Source of the DNA: Papaver somniferum
Lineage: Eukaryota; Streptophyta; Magnoliopsida; Ranunculales; Papaveraceae
DNA: 64,000 nucleotides
Direction: 5' to 3'
Assembly: GCF_003573695.1 (NCBI RefSeq)
Contig: NC_039368.1
Coordinates: 84,396,374-84,460,373, forward strand
Every line of letters begins with the position of its first letter. Position 1 is the stretch's first letter. The notes under the pieces were generated by a model. That model was not told the DNA's origin. It was given only the letters and a program-made list of their open reading frames with translations, and did no database searches. Made by a program: the position numbers and the translations under genes. Shown here piece by piece: positions 39,471 to 52,139 of the stretch.

Positions 39471-41039
39471 CGTCCAGAATTTGGGAAAAAGTCACTTTCT
39501 GTTGCCGCAAAACATCAGAAACTAGAGAAACCTGTAAGGATTTTGGAGAAATGTTCCACATGAGAAATGTTCGCCCATGTCTTTACTAGTACCTGTTAAG
39601 AGGGCATAGCATTTCGTTCTAAGGTATGGGAGACAATCCGACTGGAGCAAAATTTGGGAAAAAGTCACTTTTTGTTGCCGCAAAACATTAGAAACTAGAG
39701 AAACCTGTAAGGATTTTGGAGAAATATTCTTCATGAGAAATGTTCGCCCATGTCTTTACTAAGAATTGTTAAGAGGGCATAGCATTTCTTTCTAGGGTAT
39801 AGGAGATAATCCTCCAGGAGCGAAATAATCTCGTCCAGAATTTGGGAAAAAGTCACTTTTTGTTGCCGCAAAACATTAGAAACTAGAGAAACCTGTAAGG
39901 ATTTTTTAGAAATGTTCCCATGAGAAATGTTCGCCTATGTCTTTACTAGGACTTGTTAAGAGGTCATAGCATTTCGTGCTAAGGTATGGGAGATAATCCG
40001 CCTGAAGCGAAATAATCTCGTCCAGAATTTGGGAAAAAGTCACTTTTTGTTGCCGCAAAACATCAGAAATTAGAGAAACCTGTAAGGATTTTGGAGAAAT
40101 GTTCATCATGAGAAATATTCGCCTATGTCTTTACTAGTACTTTTTAAGAGGTCATAGCATTTCGTGCTAAGGTATGGGAGATAATCCGCCTGAAGCGAAA
40201 TAATCTCGTCCAGAATTTGGGAAAAAGTCACTTTCTGTTGCCGCAAAACATCAGAAACTAGAGAAACCTGTAAGGATTTTGGAGAAATGTTCCACATGAG
40301 AAATGTTCGCCCATGTCTTTACTAGGACTTGTTAATAGGGAATACCATTTCATGCTAATGTGTGGGAGATAATCCTCATGAGCGAAATAATCTCGTCCAG
40401 AATTTGGGAAAAAGTCACTTTCTGTTGCCGCAAAACATCAGAAACTAGAGAAACCTGTAAGGATTTTGGAGAAATGTTCCGCATGATAAATGTTCTCCTA
40501 TGTCTTTACTAGTACTTGTTAAGAGGGCATAGCATTTCGTGCTAAGGTATGGGAGATAATCTTCCTGGATTGAAATAATCTCGTCCAGAATTTGGGAAAA
40601 AGTCACTTTCTGTTGCCGCAAAACATCAGAAACTAGAGAAACCTGTAAGGATTTTGGATAAATGTTCCCCCATGAGAAATATTCGCCTATGTCTTTACTA
40701 GGACTTGTTAAGAGGGAATACCATTTCATGCTAAGGTATGGGAGATAATCCTCCTGGAGCGAAATAATCTCGTCCATAATTTGGGAAAAAGTCACAATCT
40801 GTTGCCGCAAAACATCAGAAATTAGAGAAACCTGTAAGGATTTTGGAGAAATGTTCCTCATGAGAAATGTTCGCCCATGTCTTTACTAGTACCTGTTAAG
40901 AGGGCATAGCATTTTGTTCTAAGGCATGGGAGATAATCCGTTCTAAGTGAAATAATCTCGTCCAGAATTTGGGGAAAAGTCAATTTTTGTTGCCGCAAAA
41001 CATCAGAAACTAGAGAAACCTGTAAGGGTTTTGGAGAAA

Positions 41040-43870
41040 TGTTCCGCATGATAAATGTTCTCCTATGTCTTTAATAGTACTTGTTAATAGGGCATAGCAT
41101 TTCGTGCTAAGGTATGGGAGATAATCTGCCTGGATTGAAATAATCTCGTCCAGAATTTGGGAAAAAGTCACTTTCTGTTGCCGCAAAACATCAGAAACTA
41201 GAGAAACCTGTAAGAATTTTGGAGAAATGTTCCCCCATGAGAAATATTTGCCTATGTCTTTACTAGGACTTGTTAAGATGGAATACTATTTCATGCTAAG
41301 GTATGGGAGATAATCCTCCTGGAGCGAAATAATCTAGTCCAGAATTTGGGAAAAAGTCACTTTCTGTTGCCGCAAAACATCAGAAACTAGAGAAACCTGT
41401 AAGGATTTTGGAGAAATGTTCCACATGAGAAATGTTCGCCCATGTCTTTACTAGTACCTGTTAAGAGGGCATAGCATTTCGTTCTAAGGTATGGGAGATA
41501 ATCCGACTGGAGCAAAATTTGGGAAAAAGTCACTTTTTGTTGCCGCAAAACATTAGAAACTAGAGAAACCTGTAAGGATTTTGGAGAAATATTCTTCATG
41601 AGAAATGTTCGCCCATGTCTTTACTAAGAATTGTTAAGAGGGCATAGCATTTCTTTCTAGGGTATAGGAGATAATCCTCCAGGAGCGAAATAATCTCGTC
41701 CAGAATTTGGGAAAAAGTCACTTTTTGTTGCCGCAAAACATTAGAAACTAGAGAAACCTGTAAGGATTTTTTAGAAATGTTCCCATGAGAAATGTTCGCC
41801 TATGTCTTTACTAGGACTTGTTAAGAGGTCATAGCATTTCGTGCTAAGGTATGGGAGATAATCCGCCTGAAGCGAAATAATCTCGTCCAGAATTTGGGAA
41901 AAAGTCACTTTTTGTTGCCGCAAAACATCAGAAATTAGAGAAACCTGTAAGGATTTTGGAGAAATGTTCATCATGAGAAATATTCGCCTATGTCTTTACT
42001 AGTACTTTTTAAGAGGTCATAGAATTTCGTGCTAAGGTATGGGAGATAATCCGCCTTAAGCGAAATAATCTCGTCCAGAATTTGGGGAAAAGTCACATTA
42101 TGTTGCCGCAAAACATCAGAAACTAGAGAAACCTGTAAGTATTTTGGAGAAATGTTCCCCATGAGAAATATTCGCCTATGTATTTACTAGGACTTGTTAA
42201 TAGGGAATACCATTTCATGCTAATGTGTGGGAGATAATCCTCCTGGAGCGAAATAATCTCGTCCAGAATTTGGGAAAAAGTCACTTTCTGTTGACGCAAA
42301 ACATCAGAAACTAGAGAAACCTGTAAGGATTTTGGAGAAATGTTCCGCATGATAAATGTTCTCCTATGTCTTTACTAGTACTTGTTAAGAGGGCATAGCA
42401 TTTCGTGCTAAGGTATGGGAGATAATCTGCCTGGATTGAAATAATCTCGTCCAGAATTTGGGAAAAAGTCACTTTCTGTTGCCGCAAAACATCAGAAACT
42501 AGAGAAACCTGTAAGGATTTTGGAGAAATGTTCCCCCATGAGAAATATTCGCATATGTCTTTACTAGGACTTGTTAAGAGGGAATACCATTTCATGCTAA
42601 GGTATGGGAGATAATCCTCCTGGAGCGAAATAATCTCGTCCATAATTTGGGAAAAAGTCACAATCTGTTGCCGCAAAACATCAGAAATTAGAGAAACCTG
42701 TAAGGATTTTGGAGAAATGTTCCTTATGAGAAATGTTCGCCCATGTCTTTACTAGTACCTGTTAAGAGGGCATAGCATTTTGTTCTAAGGTATGGGAGAT
42801 AATCCGCCCTAAGTGAAATAATCTCGTCCAGAATTTGGGGAAAAGTCAATTTTTGTTGCCGCAAAACATCAGAAACTAGAGAAACCTGTAAGGGTTTTGG
42901 AGAAATGTTCCCCATGAGAAATATTCGCCTATGTCTTTACTAGGACTTGTTAAGATGGAATACCATTTCATGCTAAGGTATGGGAGATAATCCTCCTGGA
43001 GCGAAATAATCTCGTCCAGAATTTGGGAAAAAGTCACTTTCTGTTGCCGCAAAACATCAGAAACTAGAGAAACCTGTAAGGATTTTGGAGAAATGTTCCA
43101 CATGAGAAATGTTCGCCCATGTCTTTACTAGTACCTGTTAAGAGGGAATAGCATTTTGTTCTAAGGTATGGGAGATAATCCGCCTTAAGCGAAATAATTT
43201 CGTCCAGAATTTGGGGAAAAGTCACTTTCTGTAGCCGCAAAACATCAGAAACTAGAGAAACCTGTAAGTATTTTGGAGAAATGTTCCCCATGAGAAATAT
43301 TCGCCTATGCTTTATTAGGACTTGCTAAGAGGGAATACCATTTCATGCTAATGTGTGGGAGATAATCCTCCTGGAGCGAAATAATCTCGTCCAGAATTTG
43401 GGAAAAAGTCACTTTCTGTTGCCGCAAAACATCAGAAACTAGAGAAACCTGTAAGGATTTTGGAGAAATGTTCCCATGAGAAATGTTCGCCCATGTATTT
43501 ACTAGTACCTGTTAAGAGGGCATAGCATTTCGTTCTAATGTATGGGAGATAATCCGACTGGAGCAAAATTTGGGAAAAAGTCACTTTTTGTTGCCGCAAA
43601 ACATTAGAAACTAGAGAAACCTGTAAGGATTTTAGAGAAATGTTCTTCATGAGAAATGTTCGACCATGTCTTTACTAAGAATTGTTAAGAGGGCATAGCG
43701 TTTCTTTCTAAGGTATAGGAGATAATCCTCCAGGAGCGAAATAATCTCGTCCAGAATTTGGGAAAAAGTCACTTTTTGTTGCCGCAAAACATTAGAAACT
43801 AGAGAAACCTGTAAGGATTTTTGAGAAATGTTCCCATGAGAAATGTTCGCCTATGTCTTTACTAGGACTT
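41040..43870 (+). repeat. 2.8-kb block duplicated at 52.14-54.97 kb (offset 11103)
   Basis: About fifteen monomers agree almost base for base, including the rare TTTAATAGTAC at the left edge, GAAATATTTGCC, and the TATGCTTTATTAGGACTTGC variant near 43.31 kb. Visible differences are few, for example CCTCCTGGAGCG against CCTTCTGGAGCG near 52.42 kb. Confidence 0.87.
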
Positions 43871-45950
43871 GTTAAGAACTCATAGCATTTAGTGCTAAGG
43901 TATGGGACATAATCCGCCTGAAGCGAAATAATCTCGTCCAGAATTTGGGAAAAAGTCACTTTCTGTTGCCGCAAAACATCAGAAATTAGAGAAACCTGTA
44001 AGGATTTTGGAGAAATGTTCATCATGAGAAATATTCGCCTATGTCTTTACTAGTACTTTTTAAGAGGTCATAGCATTTCGTGCTAAGGTATGGGAGATAA
44101 TCCGCCTGAAGCGAAATAATCTCGTCCAGAATTTGGGAAAAAGTCACTTTCTGTTGCCGCAAAACATCAGAAACTAGAGAAACCTGTAAGGATTTTGGAG
44201 AAATGTTCCCATCAGAAATGTTCGCCCATGTCTTTACTAGTAGCTGTTAAGAGGGCATAGCATTTCGTTCTAAGGTATGGGAGATAATCCGACTGGAGCA
44301 AAATTTGGGAAAAAGTCACTTTTTGTTGCCGCAAAACATTAGAAACTAGAGAAACCTGTAAGGATTTTGGAGAAATGTTCTTCATGAGAAATGTTCGCCC
44401 ATGTCTTTACTAAGAATTGTTAAGAGGGCATAGCATTTCTTTCTAAGGTATAGGAGATAATCCTCCAGGAGCGAAATAATCTCGTCCAGAATTTGGGAAA
44501 AAGTCACTTTTTGTTGCCGCAAAACATTAGAAACTAGAGAAACCTGTAAGGATTTTTGAGAAATGTTCCCATGAGAAATGTTCGCCTATGTCTTTACTAG
44601 GACTTGTTAAGAGGTCATAGCATTTCGTGCTAAGGTATGGGAGATAATCCGCCTGAAGCGAAATAATCTCGTCCAGAATTTGGGAAAAAGTCACTTTTTG
44701 TTGCCGCAAAACATCAGAAATTAGAGAAACCTGTAAGGATTTTTGAGAAATGTTCATCATGAGAAATATTCGCCTATGTCTTTACTAGTACTTTTTAAGA
44801 GGTCATAGCATTTCTTTCTAAGGTATGGGAGATAATCCGCCTTAAGCGAAATAATCTCGTCCAAAATTTGGGGAAAAGTCACTTTCTGTTGCCGCAAAAC
44901 ATAAGGAACTAGAGAAACCTGTAAGTATTTTGGAGAAATGTTCCCCATGAGAAATATTCGCCTATGTATTTACTAGGACTTGTTAAGAGGGAATACCATT
45001 TCATGCTAATGTGTGGGAGATAATCCTCCTGGAGCGAAATAATCTCGTCCAGAATTTGGGAAAAAGTCACTTTCTGTTGCCGCAAAACATCAGAAACTAG
45101 AGAAACCTGTAAGGATTTTGGAGAAATGTTCCGCATCAGAAATGTTTGCCCATGTCTTTACTAGTACCTGTTAAGAGGGCATAGAATTTCGTTCTAAGGT
45201 ATCGGAGATAATCCGACTGGAGCAAAATTTGGGAAAAAGTCACTTTTTGTTGCCGCAAAACATTAGAAACTAGAGAAACCTGTAAGGATTTTGGAGAAAT
45301 GTTCTTCATGAGAAATGTTCGCCCATGTCTTTACTAAGACTTGTTAAGAGGGCATAGCATTTATTTCTAAGGTATAGGAGATAATCCTCCTGGAGCGAAA
45401 TAACCTCGTCCAGAATTTGGGAAAAAGTCACTTTTTGTTGCCGCAAAACATTAGAAACTAGAGAAACCTGTAAGGATTTTTGAGAAATGTTCCCATGAGA
45501 AATGTTCGCCTATGTCTTTACTAGTACTTGTTAAGAGGTCATAGCATTTCGTGCTAAGGTATGGGAGATAATCCGCCTGAAGCGAAATAATCTCGTCCAG
45601 AATTTGGGAAAAAGTCACTTTCTGTTGCCGCAAAACATCAGAAATTAGAGAAACCTTTAAGGATTTTGGAGAAATGTTCCTCATGATAAATGTTCACCTA
45701 TGTCTTTACTAGTACTTGTTAAGAGGGCATAGCATTTTGTTCTAAGGTATGGGAGATAATCCGACTGGAGCAAAATTTGTGAAAAAGTCACTTTTTGTTG
45801 CCACAAAACATTAGAAACTAGAGAAACCTGTAAGGATTTTGGAGAAATGTTCTTCATGAGAAATGTTCGCCCATGTCTTTACTAAGACTTGTTAAGAGGG
45901 CATAGCATTTATTTCTAAGGTATAGGAGATAATCCTCCTGGAGCGAAATA
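43740..45950 (+). repeat. 2.2-kb block duplicated at 56.33 kb and 62.25 kb
   Basis: Offset 12590 to 56.33-58.55 kb and a further 5917 to 62.25-64.0 kb. All three share GAACTCATAGCATTTAGTGC, ATCAGAAATG with GTAGCTGTTAAG, ATAAGGAACTAG and GGTATCGGAG in the same order. Differences are isolated bases, for example TTTTTAAG at 57.0 kb for TTGTTAAG. Confidence 0.86.
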
Positions 45951-46380
45951 ACCTCGTCCAGAATTTGGGAAAAAGTCACTTTTTGTTGCCGCAAAACATT
46001 AGAAACTAGAGAAACCTGTAAGGATTTTTGAGAAATGTTCCCATGAGAAATGTTCGCCTATGTCTTTACTAGTACTTGTTAAGAGGTCATAGCATTTCGT
46101 GCTAAGGTATGGGAGATAATCCGCCTGAAGCGAAATAATCTCGTCCAGAATTTGGGAAAAAGTCACTTTCTGTTGCCGCAAAACATCAGAAATTAGAGAA
46201 ACCTTTAAGGATTTTGGAGAAATGTTCCTCATGATAAATGTTCACCTATGTCTTTACTAGTACTTGTTAAGAGGGCATAGCATTTCGTTCTAAGGTATGG
46301 GAGATAATCCGACTGGAGCAAAATTTGTGAAAAAGTCACTTTATGTTGCCGCAAAACATCAGAAATTAGAGAAACCTTTA
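45150..46380 (+). repeat. Trimer HOR, 548-bp period
   Basis: CCGACTGGAGC lies at 45213, 45761 and 46309, exactly 548 bp apart. The unit comprises three monomers (one 173-bp type, one AGACTTGTTAAG/TTATTTCTAAGG type, one GAAATTAGAG/CCTTTAAGG type). Two full units and part of a third are present. The last two carry TTTGTGAAAAAG, which the first lacks. Confidence 0.87.
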
Positions 46381-47119
46381 AGGATTTTGGAGAAATGTTC
46401 CTCATAAGAAATGTTCGCCCATGTATTTACTAGTACCTGTTAAGAGGGAATAGCATTTCGTTCTAAGGTATGGGAGATAATCCTCCCTAAGTGAAATAAT
46501 CTCGTCCAGAATTTGGGGAAAAGTCACTTTTTGTTGCCGCAAAACATCAGAAACTAGAGAAACCTGTAAGGGTTTTGGAGAAATGTTCCACATGAGAAAT
46601 GTTCGCCCATGTCTTTACTAGTACCTGTTAAGAGGGCATAGCATTTCGTTCTAAGGTATGGGAGATAATCCGACTGGAGCAAAATTTGGGAAAAAGTCAC
46701 TTTTTGTTGCCGCAAAACATTAGAAACTAGAGAAACCTGTAAGGATTTTGGAGAAATATTCTTCATGAGAAATGTTCGCCCATGTCTTTACTAAGAATTG
46801 TTAAGAGGGCATAGCATTTATTTCTAGGGTATAGGAGATAATCCTCCAGGAGCGAAATAATCTCGTCCAGAATTTGGGAAAAAGTCACTTTATGTTGCCG
46901 CAAAACATCAGAAACTAGAGAAACCTGTAAGGATTTTGGAGAAATGTTCCACATGAGAAATGTTCGCCCATGTCTTTACTAGAACCTGTTAAGAGGGCAT
47001 AGCATTTCGTTCTAAGTTATGGGAGATAATCCGCCTTAAGCGAAATAATCTCGTCCAGAATTTGGGGAAAAGTCACTTTCTGTTGCCGCAAAACATCAGA
47101 AACTAGAGAAACTTGTAAG

Positions 47120-48610
47120 GATTTTGGAGAAATGTTCCCCATGAGAAATATTCGCCTATGTATTTACTAGGACTTGTTAATAGGGAATACCATTTCATGC
47201 TAATGTGTGGGAGATAATCCTCCTGGAGCGAAATAATCTCGTCCAGAATTTGGGAAAAAGTCACTTTCTGTTGACGCAAAACATCAGAAACTAGAGAAAC
47301 CTGTAAGGATTTTGGAGAAATGTTCCGCATGATAAATGTTCTCCTATGTCTTTACTAGTACTTGTTAAGAGGGCATAGCATTTCGTGCTAAGGTATGGGA
47401 GATAATCTGCCTGGATTGAAATAATCTCGTCCAGAATTTGGGAAAAAGTCACTTTCTGTTGCCGCAAAACATCAGAAACTAGAGAAACCTGTAAGGATTT
47501 TGGAGAAATGTTCCCCCATGAGAAATATTCGCATATGTCTTTACTAGGACTTGTTAAGAGGGAATACCATTTCATGCTAAGGTATGGGAGATAATCCTCC
47601 TGGAGCGAAATAATCTCGTCCATAATTTGGGAAAAAGTCACAATCTGTTGCCGCAAAACATCAGAAATTAGAGAAACCTGTAAGGATTTTGGAGAAATGT
47701 TCCTTATGAGAAATGTTCGCCCATGTCTTTACTAGTACCTGTTAAGAGGGCATAGCATTTTGTTCTAAGGTATGGGAGATAATCCGCCCTAAGTGAAATA
47801 ATCTCGTCCAGAATTTGGGGAAAAGTCAATTTTTGTTGCCGCAAAACATCAGAAACTAGAGAAACCTGTAAGGGTTTTGGAGAAATGTTCCCCATGAGAA
47901 ATATTCGCCTATGTCTTTACTAGGACTTGTTAAGATGGAATACCATTTCATGCTAAGGTATGGGAGATAATCCTCCTGGAGCGAAATAATCTCGTCCAGA
48001 ATTTGGGAAAAAGTCACTTTCTGTTGCCGCAAAACATCAGAAACTAGAGAAACCTGTAAGGATTTTGGAGAAATGTTCCACATGAGAAATGTTCGCCCAT
48101 GTCTTTACTAGTACCTGTTAAGAGGGAATAGCATTTTGTTCTAAGGTATGGGAGATAATCCGCCTTAAGCGAAATAATTTCGTCCAGAATTTGGGGAAAA
48201 GTCACTTTCTGTAGCCGCAAAACATCAGAAACTAGAGAAACCTGTAAGTATTTTGGAGAAATGTTCCCCATGAGAAATATTCGCCTATGCTTTATTAGGA
48301 CTTGCTAAGAGGGAATACCATTTCATGCTAATGTGTGGGAGATAATCCTCCTGGAGCGAAATAATCTCGTCCAGAATTTGGGAAAAAGTCACTTTCTGTT
48401 GCCGCAAAACATCAGAAACTAGAGAAACCTGTAAGGATTTTGGAGAAATGTTCCCATGAGAAATGTTCGCCCATGTATTTACTAGTACCTGTTAAGAGGG
48501 CATAGCATTTCGTTCTAATGTATGGGAGATAATCCGACTGGAGCAAAATTTGGGAAAAAGTCACTTTTTGTTGCCGCAAAATATTAGAAACTAGAGAAAC
48601 CTGTAAGGAT
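47120..48610 (+). repeat. 1.5-kb block shared with 42.14-43.63 kb (offset 4980)
   Basis: Eight monomers are shared, again including TATGCTTTATTAGGACTTGC (48.29 kb). It directly follows the embedded B-type block, so the junction between B-type and C-type sequence lies near 47.1-47.3 kb here. Confidence 0.83.
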
Positions 48611-51600
48611 TTTGGAGAAATGTTCTTCATGAGAAATGTTCGCCCATGTCTTTACTAAGACTTGTTAAGAGGGCATATCATTTCTTTCTAAGGTATAGGA
48701 GATAATCCTCCAGGAGCGAAATAATCTCGTCCAGAATTTGGGAAAAAGTCACTTTTTGTTGCCGCAAAACATTAGAAACTATAGAAACCTGTAAGGATTT
48801 TTGAGAAATGTTCCCATGAGAAATGTTCGCCTATGTCTTTACTAGTACTTTTTAAGAGGTCATAGCATTTCGTGCTAAGGTATGGGAGATAATCCGTCTG
48901 AAGCGAAATAATCTTGTCCAGAATTAGGGAAAAAGTCACTTTCTGTTGCCGCAAAACATCAGAAACTAGAGAAAACTGTAAGGATTTTGGAGAAATGTTC
49001 CCATGAGAAATGTTCGCCCATGTCTTTACTAAGACTTTCTAAGAGGGCATAGCATTTATTTCTAAGGTAAAGGAGATAATCCTCCTGGAGCGAAATAATC
49101 TCGTCCAAAATTTGGGAAAAACTCACTTTTTGTTGCCGCAAAACATCAGAAATTAGAGAAACCTGTAAGGATTTTCGAGAAATGTTCATCATGAGAAATG
49201 TTCGCCCATGTCTTTACTAAGACTTGTTAAGAGGGCATAGCATTTCTTTCTAAGGTATGGGAGATAATCCGACTGGAGCAAAATTTGGGAAAAAGTCACT
49301 TTTTGTTGCCGCAAAACATTAGAAACTAGAGAAACCTGTAAGGATTTTGGAGAAATGTTCTTCATGAGAAATGTTCGCCCATTTCTCTACTAAGAATTGT
49401 TAAGAGGGCATAGCATTTCTATCTAAGGTATATGAGATAATCCTCCTGGAGCGAAATAATCTCGTCCAGAATTTGGGAAAAAGTCACTTTTTGTTGCCGC
49501 AAAACATTAGAAACTAGAGAAACCTGTAAGGATTTTTCAGAAATGTTCCCATGAGAAATGTTCGCCTATGTCTTTACTAGGACTTTTTAAGAGGTCATAG
49601 CATTTCGTGTTAAGGTATGGGAGATAATCCGCCTGAAGCGAAATAATCTCGTCCAGAATTTGGGAAAAAGTCACTTTTTGTTGCCGCAAAACATCAGAAA
49701 TTAGAGAAACCTGTAAGGATTTTGGAGAAATGTTCATCATGAGAAATATTCGCCTATGTCTTTACTAGTACTTTTTAAGAGGTCATAGCATTTCGTGCTA
49801 AGGTATGGGAGATAATCCGCCTGAAGCGAAATAATCTCGTCCAGAATTTGGGAAAAAGTCACTTTCTGTTGCCGCAAAACATCAGAAACTAGAGAAACCT
49901 GTAAGGATTTTGGAGAAATGTTCCACATGAGAAATGTTCGCCCATGTCTTTACTAGGACTTGTTAATAGGGAATACCATTTCATGCTAATGTGTGGGAGA
50001 TAATCCTCCTGAGCGAAATAATCTCGTCCAGAATTTGGGAAAAAGTCACTTTCTGTTGCCGCAAAACATCAGAAACTAGAGAAACCTGTAAGGATTTTGG
50101 AGAAATGTTCCGCATGATAAATGTTCTCCTATGTCTTTACTAGTACTTGTTAAGAGGGCATAGCATTTCGTGCTAAGGTATTGGAGATAATCTTCCTGGA
50201 TTGAAATAATCTCGTCCAGAATTTGGGAAAAAGTCACTTTCTGTTGCCGCAAAACATCAGAAACTAGAGAAACCTGTAAGGATTTTGGATAAATGTTCCA
50301 CATGAGAAATGTTCGCCCATGTCTTTACTAGTACCTGTTAAGAGGGCATAGCATTTCGTTCTAAGGTATGGGAGATAATCCGACTGGAGCAAAATTTGGG
50401 AAAAAGTCACTTTTTGTTGCCGCAAAACATTAGAAACTAGAGAAACCTGTAAGGATTTTGGAGAAATATTCTTCATGAGAAATGTTCGCCCATGTCTTTA
50501 CTAAGAATTGTTAAGAGGGCATAGCATTTCTTTCTAGGGTATAGGAGATAATCCTCCAGGAGCGAAATAATCTCGTCCAGAATTTGGGAAAAAGTCACTT
50601 TTTGTTGCCGCAAAACATTAGAAACTAGAGAAACCTGTAAGGATTTTTTAGAAATGTTCCCATGAGAAATGTTCGCCTATGTCTTTACTAGGACTTGTTA
50701 AGAGGTCATAGCATTTCGTGCTAAGGTATGGGAGATAATCCGCCTGAAGCGAAATAATCTCGTCCAGAATTTGGGAAAAAGTCACTTTTTGTTGCCGCAA
50801 AACATCAGAAATTAGAGAAACCTGTAAGGATTTTGGAGAAATGTTCATCATGAGAAATATTCGCCTATGTCTTTACTAGTACTTTTTAAGAGGTCATAGA
50901 ATTTCGTGCTAAGGTATGGGAGATAATCCGCCTTAAGCGAAATAATCTCGTCCAGAATTTGGGGAAAAGTCACATTATGTTGCCGCAAAACATCAGAAAC
51001 TAGAGAAACCTGTAAGTATTTTGGAGAAATGTTCCCCATGAGAAATATTCGCCTATGTCTTTACTAGGACTTGTTAATAGGGAATACCATTTCATGCTAA
51101 TGTGTGGGAGATAATCCTCCTGGAGCGAAATAATCTCGTCCAGAATTTGGGAAAAAGTCACTTTCTGTTGCCGCAAAACATCAGAAACTAGAGAAACCTG
51201 TAAGGATTTTGGAGAAATGTTCCGCATGATAAATGTTCTCCTATGTCTTTACTAGTACTTGTTAAGAGGGCATAGCATTTCGTGTTAAGGTATGGGAGAT
51301 AATCTGCCTGGATTGAAATAATCTCGTCCAGAATTTGGGAAAAAGTCACTTTCTGTTGCCGCAAAACATCAGAAACTAGAGAAACCTGTAAGGATTTTGG
51401 AGAAATTTTCCCCCATGAGAAATATTCGCATATGTCTTTACTAGGACTTGTTAAGAGGGAATACCATTTCATGCTAAGGTATGGGAGATAATCCTCCTGG
51501 AGCGAAATAATCTCGTCCATAATTTGGGAAAAAGTCACAATCTGTTGCCGCAAAACATCAGAAATTAGAGAAACCTGTAAGGATTTTGGAGAAATGTTCC

Positions 51601-52139
51601 TCATGAGAAATGTTCGCCCATGTCTTTACTAGTACCTGTTAAGAGGGCATAGCATTTTGTTCTAAGGTATGGGAGATAATACGCCCTAAGTGAAATAATC
51701 TCGTCCAGAATTTGGCGAAAAGTCAATTTTTGTTGCCGCAAAACATCAGAAACTAGAGAAACCTGTAAGGGTTTTGGAGAAATGTTCCCCATGAGAAATA
51801 TTCGCCTATGCCTTTACTAGGACTTGTTAAGATGGAATACCATTTCATGCTAAGGTATGGGAGATAATCCTCCTGGAGCGAAATAATCTCGTCCAGAATT
51901 TGGGAAAAAGTCACTTTCTGTTGCCGCAAAACATCAGAAACTAGAGAAACCTGTAAGGATTTTGGAGAAATGTTCCCATGAGAAATGTTCGCCCATGTAT
52001 TTACTAGTACCTGTTAAGAGGGCATAGCATTTCGTTCTAATGTATGGGAGATAATCCGACTGGACCAAAATTTGGGAAAAAGTCACTTTTTGTTGCCGCA
52101 AAACATTAGAAACTAGAGAAACCTGTAAGGATTTTAGAG

